Positions 30,001 through 45,000 of a DNA stretch of 64,000 nucleotides are shown here, one piece after another. The notes below the pieces were generated by a model. That model saw only the letters and a list, made by a program, of their open reading frames with translations, was not told the origin of the DNA and did not search any database. The stretch spans positions 44,691,115 through 44,755,114 of the forward strand of contig OZ020305.1 of the NCBI GenBank assembly GCA_963971305.1. Reading direction: 5' to 3'. A program made the position numbers and the translations under genes. Position 1 is the stretch's first letter, and each line of letters begins with the position of its first letter. This DNA comes from Arcuatula senhousia (Eukaryota > Mollusca > Bivalvia > Mytilida > Mytilidae).

Positions 30001-33000
30001 AAAAAAGCTCTACATAAATAGTGCTACATTTTCAATTATTTGTCTTGCTGTATGGTGGGTCGGAGCAATGTAAGATTTTTTTCAGTAGTATTCAGAATGC
30101 TTAAAACAATACCTTCCTATGCTTATAAAATATCCAACGGTTCAACAAAAATTGAACTACAGTGTTGCCAAAAGTAAGGATGATGCACACGTCAAATTTG
30201 AAGGGTCTATAATTTTGATTTGTTGAGATATCAGTATTTTTAGAATTGACATCAGTTTTATTGACATAGAAAAAGTAACGTTTTGCGAAGAGGTGGAGCA
30301 ATGGACAGTTATAATAATACATGTTTATGTCTGAAAAATATCAATAGATATAAACAGATTCTTTAAATTGTGAGAAAAACTTACCAAGATACTTCCGATT
30401 GCATGTGCATTTCAAATCGAGATAGAAAATAAATGATTTGCATGTTTTCTGGTATTAAAATATAGGAAAATTCCCTTATAGTGCTGTCCTACCAATAGAC
30501 TTTGCTTGAAGGTGTAGCGTTGATGTCAAGAGCTTGATTATCCATGCAATTTGTGAACCAAATGTTTCCAGAAACGAAACAATACATGCACAAATATAAC
30601 TTAAATACATCTGCTATCTGCTTCAAAACTCACAATGTTTTAAAAATATTGCATTCAAAATAGTTCTATGGAAAGAAATTGTTTTATTTGAAGTAAAAAA
30701 AAATGTGAACATCTTGCTCCGGGTTATGAATACGATTTATTTTCTAAATGATGAAAAATCAACTTGTAGTTGTTTGTTTATTCTAAAATTTGGTACACCA
30801 ATTTATAAGACTACTCATTATATAATAACAAAATTTGAGGTAAATCCAATAAACATTATTTGTTTTATATCAACTGTCCACGAACTTTACGGACAGCCCT
30901 CGTATATAATGAATATACAAAAAAGGTTTAAATGAGGCATGACCCTTGAACAAAAAAAAATCTTAGCTTGCTTAAAACTTATGGCTGGAAAAGTTTATTG
31001 AAAGCCATAGTGCTTTATATTCAGGTCTACCTATTGTAGAATCTACTTTAGAAGTTGACATGCCAGGTGCAGATAGGAAGTTTTTGAAAAGAGGTTCCAC
31101 CTACTTTCCTGTTTGAAAGTTGTTTTCTCTGGGCCATTTTTTAACAATCATTTGCATGAAAACAAATTCTACATTCCTAAACCCCTACTTATAAATCTGC
31201 AATGATAGATTGCCAGGTCTTTGACTGTGTTGTGTGGTGAGAGCTTAACTTTAAACAACTGTAACTCAAAGGATACATGTACAACATTCAACGATTTTCC
31301 TTTAAAGTTCAGCCCTTTTTACAGAAAGTGTAATGTGGGTAGAGACTTTAGTTTGAACAGCAATGGCACAAAGGGTGTTAACATTCAATTATGGTCCCTT
31401 TAAAGTCCTGTCTGATTTCTCATTATAGATGGGCACAATAGAGGAATACCCGGTCCTCAGGGAGGTTCCACAGATTTCTTAGAAAAAGTAACGCCCATCT
31501 CTACGACAGAATCAAATCCATCACCCAAACAGGTCGGTCTGCGTCAGGACTTCCCAGAAACTTGGCTTTGGGATCTTCATATTGTTGGGTATGTCATTGT
31601 CAGAGTACAGATACTAAGTGCAAAGGAAAATTAATTTTTTGTTTGGCAATACAGTTTGATTTAAATGTTAGATTTTCAATAGTTTTTTTTTCAACTTAAG
31701 TAATGAAGGGGGAAATTCCTTTCTGTAAAAAATTATTTTAAAGACATCTGATTGTTACATTTCCATTCCTATGACATCATCATGAATAATTAGCTGTTTT
31801 CAAAGTAATGATAGGAACTTAATATTTTATTCATCATTGAAAGCTCTAGAACTAGATTATTATATAAATAAAATTAAATTTATGTCATTTCTGGTATCAT
31901 ATTGAAATTGATATTTTGACAGATGACAAGCCTTGCTTAAAAAAAATTAAGATGCTAGAAATTCTGTTAATTTGGCAAATCAATCAATTTTGAAAGCAAT
32001 AAATCTCTTTTGACCTTAACTTACTTACTAAAAGGCTTTATCTTTATATCACTGTAAAAATATATCTAATTGCATGTGTACATCACAAACCTTTTTCTCA
32101 TTTGCTTAATATAACCTGCATGTATTGATGCATATATTTTTCATAGAGTTAGCAAAAGTAATTCAGTTCATAGCTAAACTAATGCTTTATTGCTTTAATA
32201 GTGGCAATACTTTTTTCCGGACAAGTGTAATATTATCATAGAATACAAATGGAAATTGGTTCATTAATTATCATTTTAAAAGATCAAAATTTATAATTTA
32301 TGAAGGCATGTTTACAGAAAATGAAATCAATGTTTGAAACAAAAAAAGTAATGAAATGAAATTTGAAATTCAAAATTATGTAACTTTTTATCCTTCATGA
32401 TTATTATTTGATATGAACTGTATTAAGTTTTGTAAAAGGTGTGTTTTATTACATTGTCATTCTATTTCAGTGAGGATGGTGAAGTGACTGTGGAGACAGA
32501 GATACCCCATACCATAACTGAATGGGTTGGAAATTCTCTGTGTACCAACATGGACACCGGGGTGGGTGTGTCTCCCATGACTGGTATCACAGCCTTCCAG
32601 CCTTTCTTTTTATCCTTTACTCTACCTTACTCAGCTGTAAGAGGAGAGATAGTACCAGTTTTGGTTTCTATTTTTAACTACATGTCTGAATGTTTGGTGG
32701 TTTGTATTTATTTATAAGCTATTATTTTACACTTTTCATTAAGCAAACAAAAACATTATATCTTGCAAGAAGCAGAGGCACCAATGGGGTATCCGAATGT
32801 CAAAAGTCCGAAAGGGCAGAGACAAAACCAGTAAACACCTGCAAGTTATTTTTTTACTATATGAACATGATTATAGAGGACATTTAAAATACTTATTATT
32901 TTATAAAAGCACCTTTTGTAAAATTTGGAATAGCCAGCTTGCGCAGTAGCAATCTATGTTTATGTAAATAGTTTCGAGATTTTGATAAAGTATTTTTGTT

Positions 33001-36000
33001 ACAAATAGATAATGCATTGTATCACGACTTTATACACCTGATTGTTCATCTGTACACAATTATCTTAATTTGTTCCCAATGAACAGTAATATCTTCAAAG
33101 AAGAAGAATTTTAGTTGGTTTTTTTCTCAACTGCAAAACTGATTTATTTATAGATGCAAGTGTCAATGCCAGTAACTTCAGACTTTGGTATTGAAGGAAG
33201 TCAGGAGAGGAGTGTACTGCGATGTGTCTGCCCAGGAGAGACAGCTACTATCAAATATCGTGTTATACCTTACACTCTTGGCAAAATTAAGATCTTAGCA
33301 ACAGTAAGATTAGTTATATTATCAGTTTATATAACAAAATAGGCCTATCTGTTTCTTGTTTATTAACTCAACATCTAATTATATTGTTTGTTTATCTCTA
33401 CATTAATAACTATAGTTTTATTATATACAATTTAAAAAAATCTTTATAGCTATCATTAGTTTCAAGCTATTTGTGATTTGATTTTTTTTTAAATGAAACA
33501 TTTGTCAATTCAAAAGATTAAACAGCTGAATATCATGACTGGTAGTCTGTTGTCTATTTCTCCATTAATATCCTTGAATTATTAAGACACACGGACAAAG
33601 GCTTATTTGAAAAGGAGTATGTTTGGTATTTTTAAGGCGTTTAAACTGGCCGAGTGGTCAAAAGGTCTGTTTTAGATATCACATGATAAATTACTGGCTG
33701 AATACATCTTTATGTGATATGTTGATCCTGCTTTGTTATTTGCAAAAACTGCTTGATTAAAAACATCAGTTATCAGGCCAAGGTTGGTTTCCTGTTGGTG
33801 TTATGTTTTTATCACCATTAAAACTGATTGCCCTGTTGGGCAAATGCAAAAAGATAAGGACACAAAACCTTCACACTCACTCGTTCTCTCAATTATAATG
33901 CTACAACTTATATATATCATATATCATGTCCAATTATAGGCACTTATGAACTTGGTCCTTATTTTTTTTATTTGGTCTTTGACTGTCAATTATTTTGTTT
34001 GTACTTCCAGGCTGAGTCTATACCAGATGATGGTACCTGTGGAAACAGTGTTGTCAGTCTTGATGGAACAGGTGCAAATGATGCTGTAGAAAGGGAGCTA
34101 TTGATTGAGGTGAATGTTTTTTTATGCCCCATCTACAAATGTTGACAAATGGGGCATATTGGCATAAAAGACATATTATTGTTTAAATCTTTAAATCTTT
34201 TCTTTGCATCTTAGCTGCTGTAAAGATTATCTGATTTTTATGCCCCCGCGACGACATGTCGGGGGGCATTAAGTTTTACTCATGTCCGTCCGTCCGTCTG
34301 TCCGTCCGTACGTCCGTCCGTACGAAATTTCCGTCAAGCTTTTCTCAGGAACCGTACATGAGAATGATTTGAAACTTGGTAGGATGGTTCAGTATGACAA
34401 ACTGTATGTCCTAAGCGATTTTCAGACCTGTCGGACATCTACTTCCTGTTTGGGACTTAGGCAAATGTGAAAATATGTGAACATGACTATGAAAATTTCC
34501 GTCAAGCTTTGCTCAGGAACCGTACATGAGAATGATTTGAAACTTGGTAGGATGGTTCAGTATGACAAACTGTATGTCCTAAGCGATTTTCAGACCTGTC
34601 GGACATCTACTTCCTGTTTTGGACTTAGGCGAATGTGAAAATATGTGAACATGACTATGAAAATTTCCGTCAAGCTTTTCTCAGGAACCGTACATGAGAA
34701 TGATTTGAAACTTGGTAGGATGGTTCAGTATGACAAACTGTATGTCCTAAGTGATTTTCAGACCTGTCGGACATCTACTTCCTGTTTGGGACTTAGGCAA
34801 ATGTGAACATGACTATGAAAATTTCCGTCAAGCTTTGCTCAGGAACTGTACATGAGAATGATTTGAAACTTGGTAAGATGGTTCAGTATGACAAACTGTA
34901 CGTCCTTAGCGATTTTCAGACCTGTCGGACATTTACGTTCTGTTTGGGACTTAGGCTGATGTGAAAATATGTGAACATGACTACAAAAATTTCTGTGAAG
35001 CTTTTTCTCAGGAACTGTACATGAGAATGATTTGAAACTTGGTAGGACGGTTCAGTGTTGTGGGCCTAGCGGGGGCATCCGTGTCCCATGGACACATTCC
35101 TTCTTTATTTTTTAAAGCATTGATGGAAGCTTTGTAACCCCAAAGGCTGATTTGGTTTTTGTCATTTAGATGTGTTGTAATAAACTTAATACATGTAATA
35201 GGCTGGATGACCCCTTTAAGGACCTTATTGAAGTAATGGTGCTTAAATTTTAAACTTTTTTTTAGCTAAACAGTTAAGGGCAACAATGGTCAGTTTGAGA
35301 TTCAGACTCCCAGTTCCTAGAAGCCTGTATTTTATTTGTTGTCCTTTCCTTTTTTTTTACTGTAATAATATTAATATAGATTAGGTAAGAGATTAGAAAA
35401 TCCTTGTACATATTCTAATAACACATCAAACTTTAAAACAATTGTTGGATCTAAGAATTTTAGGCCAGAATTCACAAAGTGAAAATGTGTGGTAATAATT
35501 GATATTAATTGTTGTGTGGGCAGGTGATTAAAAATTTTCCTAACAGTTTTCAGCCACTTGATAATTGGTATGCAGTACCAGCGTGGGATTGTATATCAAG
35601 GAATGCTTTTCCAGGTCTGTAGCTCACCTACTTCCTGTTTTATTAAATCCATCCATGTTAGACTTCAATTTGACAATGTTTCATCAATCTAAAGATTATT
35701 ATTTAGCCTTGAAAAAAAATCTTTTAAACTTCTTATTTTATGTTTTTGTATGTACATGTATTTTAGGCTGAAGGAATAGAGAAAGAATACACAGCTACAT
35801 CTTATTTGTGCCCTGAAGGTAAAATATTCAACACTTTAAGTGGAAAGAAAACAATACAAAATTCCCTCATCCTCTTCTTGGTTTGAAGGTTATGCAATTT
35901 TACTTCATATGAAACTGGATATATAATTGGAAAACTATTTATTATGCCTCTGCTACAGTTACAGGCACACTATCTCATTTCTGTTGTTGGGGCCTGGGTG

Positions 36001-39000
36001 GCCGAGTGGTCTAAGGTGCTGGTTTAAATACCACACTATTTATCATATCAGCTGATGTTCGAGTCCCATTTGTATTTAAAAAAAAGGGACTTCCCCTACT
36101 GTATGTAATTAGGTTTGTCAGTTACCTGCCCAAGGTTGGTGGTTTCCTCCTGGTACTCTGGTTTCCTCCACCATTACAACTGACCGACCTACATGGCCCA
36201 GGTGGGTCAATAAGGGTGTTATGATCATCTTTGGCATTTTTATGATCATAAAAATATTAATGTAATAATTCTTTAGTTTTACATTATTAATAGTGTTCTC
36301 TCTTCTCTTAGGGACAACAGAGACAGAAGACTTGATACTGCCACTGCCATCTAAAGACCTAGTAGATGATTCAGCCAGAGGATATATCAATGTTATTGGT
36401 AACGAAAAATTTTAATATTGATGTCTGAATTTAAACTATGTTCAAATTAAGAGCTTACCTAACAAAAGAAGTTAATTAGTGTATTGTACATTTTTGGCCA
36501 GATTTCACAGAGTGAAAAATCCAGGTTATAAAATGGTGAATGGCGGGCAGGTGGGGAAGAAATTTATTATAACAGTTTTCTCAGCAACTACTTATCACAG
36601 CCACTTGATATTTGGAATACAGCATCAGGGTGAGGTCCCATAATATGGGATTTGATTTCAGGTCTGTCCCTCACTTACTTCCTGTTTAAAGAAATCCCGC
36701 CATTTTTTACTTTGACAGATTTTTATTGGAATACAATATTATTCAAAGTGTGTCTTTAAGACATTAAGTTCATGTATCTGCTTTAATGTTTTACTTGGTA
36801 GTACATGGTATTCTTCATTCATTTATAAATCATCATGATTCATAATCTACAATATTTTGTCTTTCATTGGAATAGGTGTTTATTAAGGGGATACGTTACG
36901 TTAAAAACGACGTTATCGATAAAATTTACCTGTGAAACAAAAAAACGTCCATTTTCGATTTGAAACGCAACGTCAATTTTACTTGAACAGCGTTGAACTT
37001 TAACGCTATTGTTTATCTTTGATGTAAATTCTTGAAAAAAAGATGGTCCATGACCTATGACAAAATATATACGGTTGTTGAGAGAAAGATTTGGACTTTC
37101 TTGTGTTAGTTTTTGGTTGAAATGTAATGATAAATTTTTGTTTTATTCAATGGAGAATGACAAAGTTTTGAAAATATTGGATCTTTTTCCATTACTTCTA
37201 TATAAATTTCCCGCCAAAAACGATAATTTCAAAGTGAAATAACTTGAAAAATCGACCCATGACCCTTTATTTCAAATAGATATTTCAATGTGTCATGGTA
37301 TAACCATTCATTATGCACATTTGTTTTGAAAAGTAAGATGGTCGACCAAAGTAACGTATCCCCTTAAATGTCCATTAAATTTTATTAAGGTGGAGAAGGA
37401 CAGTGGTCATGTGACTTGCCCAAAATAAAATGACATTTGAAAAATATTTTGAGATTTTTGTGTTTTTAGAATCTTTATACCTAGTTTAGGCACATTTTAT
37501 CAGTATGATTAAAATTTGTATTCTTTAGTAGTAAAAAATTCTTAGCTAAAGTATGGTCAAGGGAGGTAATTTGGCAAAAATCATCATTTTTGGCTCCTGT
37601 CTGAAACCCATGAATTTTGATTTCCTTTAAAAATCTCAAAATGAAAGCCATGTGATCAATGTTACTATCCAAAGTTTGAAAAATCATACTGTAACAATAT
37701 CTTTCTTTTCAGGTGACATAATGGGTCCTGCTCTGTCCAATCTAAATGATTTACTGAAGATGCCGTATGGATGTGGAGAACAAAACATGGCATCATTCTC
37801 CCCAAACATTGTAGCTCTACAATATCTGACCAATACCAATCAGTTATTACCAAAGATAGAAGAGGAAGCTAAAGGATACATGAGAATAGGTATACAAGTC
37901 ATGGGATGGAATCTTTAGCTACAATTTTGTCCTATTTATTTATCAATATAAAGTGATAGGGGGCTATGTGGGTCTGTCTGTCTTGAATTCAAACTTTGGT
38001 ATGATAATGGTGTGTGCAGTTTCATATTATGTTGTACTCCACTTGTAAGAGAGGGATTATATTGCAATTACCTTGTCCATCCCTCTGGCACAAACTTTCA
38101 TAAATTTGACGGATTCAACTGAAGGGACTAATTTCAAATTTGGTACACAGCTTACCCATGATGAGTTGGAATGTGCCTAATCTTTCAAGATCAGACATGC
38201 ATCTACTTCCTGTCTTATGAGCCGACTTTGAACATTTTTTATGGTCAAAAATAGACATTTTTATGTTACAGATTTCTCTGCCTCTACTGAAGGGATTGAT
38301 TTCAAATTTGGTAAACAGCTTTATGATGATGGGTTGTACCGTACCTTAAGTTTAGTCGGTTTATGTAGTCAATGGTAAAAATAACCCTGTTTTAGTAACA
38401 AATTGTTATTGCAGGATAAAAATGATATTTCATTAATTTTTCTAGGATATCAAAGACAACTGAAATACCGCCATGCTGATGGCTCCTACAGTGCCTTTGG
38501 TGGGGATGGATCAGGAAGTTCCTGGCTGACAGCCTTCGTAGTAAAATGTCTAGGACAGTCTCGTCCATACATATCTATTGATGATAAAGATTTAGAGAAG
38601 AGTATTACTTGGTTTAGGAGTAAACAGCTTGAGAATGGCTGCTTCCCAAAGATTGGATATACCCACAGCTACTACCTTAAAGGAGGGTTTTCAGACAGAA
38701 GCAATGATGCCTCAATAACTGCCTTTACACTGATTGCAATGTTAGAGGCAGGGATACCTTCTACAGTAAGTTGGTAGGACCAAGCTATGAATGTCATGCA
38801 TAGTTGTGTCCATCTATCTCAAGTTAAATAAAAAAAAAAAATTTTTATGAAAGTTTGATTGTAAAAGAGAGTCATAAATATTCAATTTTTAATGCATAGT
38901 AGGAAAAAGTTAGAACTGACAACTCTGCTACAATGGTTACTATGATATCTAGATTATCCCTTACATCAAGGGAAAGATATTTCAAACTAATGTTTGATAA

Positions 39001-42000
39001 GTTTAAGTTATTCAAGTAGATATGTATTTGTGTTCCTTTGATAATTGGTTATTTTAAGTTACGTACACTCACTGTTACATGTTTTTTTTTCTTTACCTAT
39101 GTCTATTTCAGGATCAGTCTGTTATTAATGCTGTCCGATGTTTAGATATCCAGGACATTAATGACACATACACACTGGCTATAATGGCTTATGCTTATAC
39201 TCTGTATGACATTAGACATGGTCGAAGACAACAAGTGATGAAAATGTTAGACGATAGAGCAACTGTTCAAGGTAAGAATAGTTTATTATCCACCGAACCT
39301 CCTTGATAGATTTTGATACAACTTTACTTGAAATAGGAATGAAGAGTTTTCATTACTGTCAGATATCATTCATACTAATTTTGTTTTCAATAAAGAAATC
39401 ATTATGATGCAGATGAATATTTTTTTAGTTTGCATACATTCTTTGTTACAATGGACATATGAAATTTCTATATAAGCTTACTTCTGCTTTAAATCTTTTT
39501 ATATAAATATAGCTTCAATTCAAATCAAATCAATACAAGAATATAAATAAAAACAACTTATTTATCTGTATGCCAAGTCTACAAACATGATTGTCATAAA
39601 ATTTGCTCCTTTTACTACATATTGCAGAATGAAAAGTTTTATCAATCAAGTCAACTTTCATGCAGGTCAATATTCTTTATGGAAACATTGTTAATTACAT
39701 TTTGCAGATGGAATGAAGTTTTGGGAGAGAACAGAGACAACAGATGACAAAGAGAAGAAGAAATGGTACTACACTGCCGTGTCTGCTGAGGTAGAAATGA
39801 CAGCCTATGCTCTGCTAGCCCATGTCTCAGGAGAACAAGACAATGCAGCCCTCAATGGCAGACCTATTGTAATGTGGCTGACCAAGCAGAGAAATCCTAG
39901 AGGTGGCTTCTCTTCCACTCAGGTAACTATTATTCTGACTAATTCATTTAAATAAAGGTTCAGAGTTTGGAACTTAGGATAAATTACCTTTTTTGGATGA
40001 TGAGTCTTGTATGTACAAAAATAAAAGACAAAACAGAGCTAAGACATACATCCATTCTAGTTTGTCTCTAGAAAATTCCCTGTTCTAGTTCAAATTTGTT
40101 GAAACATGGTTAAATAGATGTATTGGAATCATGTCCAAAAGTGTGGTTATCCATCGGATCAGTTACACTAAGCTTGATATGCACATTTCTTAAGAGATCA
40201 AATTTTTAAAAAGTTATTTTTATACCATTTAATGTAAAAACTAGTTTTCAACCAGTTCTGTAATCAACAACACCATATTTTTTTCACATATCTTTTTACA
40301 GTTCGTTTATTGATTTTCTCTTATATCACAAGTCTGGAAGTTCGGTCATTCTCTTCATTCTGTAATACAGTCTAATATCTAGTGGTATTCAATTATCTCC
40401 CCTGCGGAAAAAAGCTAATGTGTTTTAAAATTTTTAACGATGACAACGACGATGGCGACGGCATGTAAACAATCTTCAACTTTCATTTATTGTGCATGGA
40501 CCTGACTACTATCATATACGTTGGACATGTCATGTTATTAAAGAATCTTTCCTGTTGCGTAAACAGTTGTTTATAAGGTCAACAAAAGTGCATATTTTAA
40601 CAAATCGAGTGAAACTTGCTGGACGTTGGAAAAAATTAAAATGTCAACTCAACCTTTAAAAAATCACACAAGGCGTAATACCTGCAGTACATTCTCGAAA
40701 TTTGTGGGAATGTTAGGTTATTACCTTTTCTTACGACAGATATTAGTTTGGAAATTATATTTTACTGTTATCACTTAACAATCCATTTGAATTCAATGTG
40801 TAACTATGAAATACTTTCAAGGGACACAACCAAGTTCTATCTTTCATTAATATTAAACATGATAAAAGGGGGCCATTCCTGTTTTTAAAACGGATGACTG
40901 AAGACTGAATTGGACATTTAATCCAATACAATGCAAATTTTCATGTTGTTGATCCCAATTTACGGACACCGGTCAAAAAGGTAAACATGTTCTATGACGT
41001 AATCAAATTCAACAGGTAAATCGTGTACTTTTAAAGAGAAGGTTGTCAAGACCGACTAGAAAAATAGGTCTTTTTCTTAATTTTATTTTGGCTTAACCTC
41101 TTGCAGTACATGTCTGAAAATTTGCAGATGGGAAGATATACATTTAAACAAATAGTGTGATTTTTTTCAATTTTTTATATAAAAGTTAAAGTTGTGCGAT
41201 CCATTTCAGTTTGCACCGTATGCATTTCATAAATATCCACATAATAACATGCATAAAAATGCAATCTGTTACTTTTAAAAACTTTATTTAATTCAAAAAA
41301 GTTTATTTTATCAGCATAACCTAAAATTGGAAGAAATTTTGTACTAAAAAGAATTTTTGATTCACTTGACAACCGGGATAAACATTCGAATTGACTTTCC
41401 TATCTTTTCCGATGAAGAGCTCACATTCTATTGTTTAAATACCACCGGTTTTCGGACTGAATAAGGACAACTGTATCATGAATCTAAATTTTAGATCTTT
41501 ACAAAATTTTATGCAGTAAATAAACCTATATTGAAAGATGTGCATCTTCCATTTGAGATCATTAAATTTATACAAAAATGACATTTTTGTCCAAAAAAAA
41601 ATTTTGTGACATGTTGTTTTCTCTGGTTAAAAGCAGGTCCGAAATTGCCTACCTTAAATTTACATGACATTTTCAATAACTGCTTTCAATAAAATTTCAT
41701 TTACAGGATACCATCATAGCTTTACAAGCTCTGGCTAGGTATGCCACATTAGTGTACCAGGGCGGAGTTGATGTCACTATCAACACCAGGGTGGAGCGGG
41801 AGGAAGATGGCAGCTTTGAATCATCTATGTTCCACATTAGTGATGATAACACCCTAGTTTTACAGTCACAACCCATTACTAAGCTACCAGCTACTCTGAA
41901 GACCAGAGTTAGTGGTATTGGATGTGCCATGGTCCAGGTATAACCCTTGACAAGTTATGATACATTATAGGTTGGTAAATGGTTAGAAAGTTGCACCACT

Positions 42001-45000
42001 TTAAACCAAGAAATATGTAGATTGAACGCAGGCAGTTACTTCAAGTTGTAGGCCACATTGGGATGGCAGCCATAAAATTGGCTGTGTTCTTTTAGTTTTT
42101 GTCCCATCATTTCCAGCCAAAGCAGAGGACTTAATAATCTGGCTTTCATCAGTCCATCTATCCATCTTTTCTGTCATTCTGTCCAGTTGACGCTCTGAAG
42201 CATAACTTTTTAATTTCTTGATAGAATTATGATGTAGGAAAGATATCTATTGATGTTGGGGTCAAGGTAACAAGTTGCAAAAAATTTTAAGAGTGAAATT
42301 ATTTTCTAGAGACTAACCTTTGAACATCTTGATATAATTTCATGAAGCTTGCACACATCAAAGCTTAAAAGGTAAGGAAAAAACCTATTGAATTGAGATT
42401 TAATAGGTTCATATGACAAATTTGCCATGTGGGGAACCCTGAACTTTGCTCCTGTTATATTGTAAAATGATTTTCTGTTAAGATTTTTCAATTTTAACAA
42501 AATATGAATAAGTTTAGATGGTGATGTGATGTGGAATACATTATAGTGTACATGTCTTAACATCCATAAAGCAACTGCTATTCATAAAAGTTAGCATAAG
42601 CTGTTTATGTCTTATTTTCACAGGCCAATGTCAAGTACAAATGTACAACATGTATGATTTTTGTTTTATTAGTACAAATGTACAATGTGTATGAATTTGT
42701 GTCATATTCATACAAATGTACAATGTGTATGAATTTGTGTCTTATTAGTTCAAATGTACAATGTTTATGAATTTTTGTCTTATTAGTACGAATGTACAAT
42801 GTGTATAAATTTTGTCTTATTTCTAAAGGCCAATGTCAAGTACAATGTGTATGAACCTCCTACAAGTCCAACATTCCAAATGAAAGTGAATGCATACAGA
42901 GCTAAAGACCATACTTACAAGTGTTCAATGAGGACTATTAATATTTGTGTCAAGTAAGTTCATCTATGTAATGATTGTAATTTAATATAAAATCCTATCA
43001 GAAAACTGTAAATGGCAGAATTTCTTCAAAGTTAAAAATTTAAAGATTTTTTTATGCCCCCGCGACGACATGTCACAGATTTTGAGAATTGAACTTTGTG
43101 AACACTAAAACTCAAAAACTGTTAATGATACAGTTCTGAAACTTTGTACAGCTGCTAAGTAGTATATCATGATTTGCATATTAAAATTTCGTGCAAATCT
43201 GTTTAATATTTTTTTTCCAAAATCACAGATTTTGAGAACTGGACTTTGTGAACACTAAAACTCAAAAACTGTTAACAATAAAGTTCTGAAACTTTGTACA
43301 GCTGCTAAGTAGCATGTCATGATTTGCATATTAAAATTTCTTGCAAATCTGATTAATGTTTTTTGAAAAAACTTCATTTTTTATCGAAAATCACAGATTT
43401 TGAGAATTGGAATTTTTATGCCCCCGCAACGACATGTCGGGGGGGCATTAAGTTTTACTCATGTCCGTCCGTACGAATTTCCGTCAAGCTTTTCTCAGCA
43501 ACCGTACATGAGAATGACTTGAAACTTGGTAGGATGGTTCAGTATGACAAACAGTACGTCCTAAGCGATTTTGAGACCTGTCGGACATCTACTTCCTGTT
43601 TGGGACTTAGGCCGATTGGAAAATATGTGAACATGACTTGAAAATTTCTGTCAAGAATTTCTCAGGAACCATACATGAGAATGATTTGAAACTTGGTAGG
43701 ATGGTTCAGTATGACAAACTGTATGTCCTAAGCGACTTTCATGTCTGTCAGACATCTACTTCCTGTTTGGGGCCTAGCAGGGGCATCTGTGTCCCATGGA
43801 CACATTCCTTCTTTATTTAACAATAAAACTCAAAGTCTATTTACAATACAGCTCTGAAGTTTCATACACATTCCATGGTGCATGCTTTAGTGGTTATAAT
43901 CAAAGTTTTTATGATTTTGAAAACACTTAGATTTTTTGCCGCGGGGCCCTTTCTGACTTTGTCAGTATTCTAGTTTTATTTTCATTTTCAATAAAATTCA
44001 AATATGATTAAAGACCTTGTTTTTCAAATTCGAAATCAATGAAAATGCATGTACTATTTTTATGCCCCCGCGACGACATGTCGGGGGGGCATTAAGTTTT
44101 ACTCATGTCCGTCCGTACGAATTTCCGTCAAGCTTTTCTCAGAAACCATAAATGGGAATGACTTGAAACTTGGTAGGATGGTTCAGTATGACAAACTATA
44201 TGTCCTAAGCGAATTTTAGACCTGTCGGACATCTACTTCCTGTTTGGGGCTGGATCGATACCCAAATCGACATGAAAATTTCCGTCAAGCTTTTCTCAGA
44301 AACCGTACATGGGAATGATTTGAAACTTGGTAGGATGGTTAAGTATGATTAACTATGCGTCCTAAGCGACTTTCAGACCTTTTGGACTTCAACTTTTTAT
44401 TTGAGGCCAGCGGGGGCATCCGTGTCCCATGGACACATTCTTTCTTTATTTACCTAATAAGCTCCCGCTTAGCGGGAGCTAAATAGACTGAGTATGATGC
44501 CTTCAACCGGAAGACGTATAAGCTAGTCAAAAATCCGCACCCAATAACACTGAATGCAAAATTAAATTCCTTTTTTGGAATTTCTCAATTTAAAAAATGA
44601 TAAACATAGTTATTGTATTAATATAAATTATTTCAAGTATTTCAAGCTATGAAATGTTTTAAATGTAAACAATTTGAATAAAAAATTAGGACATCAGGGA
44701 TATTTTTATTATTGGCGTCCACTAGAGGTCGCGTCTATCAAAACAAAATGACAGAAGCGCGGGAACCTGTCATTCTAATTTACGCAAACCAAGACCCCCA
44801 AAAAAGCGGTGCATTATCAACCAAACAAATTCAGCAGACAAATGTCATTCCCAGTAGCCAATGCAATATATTTACTTTGTCATCAGTAAACAAATTTGTT
44901 TTTGTTATTTTCTCTCTAATCGGCTTTGCATTCGAAAATGAAAGTACAAATATTCTTTGTTTACGGATGCGTTCTTCGAGGTCCGGTCCGAAGCAATTCA

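Noticed and set aside
31025..31110. Possible fifth bait exon after a TTCAG near 31024
   Set aside because: No FPETW framework and an early stop in the phase-1 frame.
34282..34470. Open frames inside the tandem arrays (also at 43363-43820 and 20.2-21.0 kb)
   Set aside because: The frames repeat with the units, encode low-complexity [12 protein letters not shown] or repeat peptides, and lack conserved protein features.
35997..36070. tRNA gene suggested by A and B boxes
   Set aside because: No cloverleaf pairing and a SINE body follows; it is a tRNA-derived SINE.
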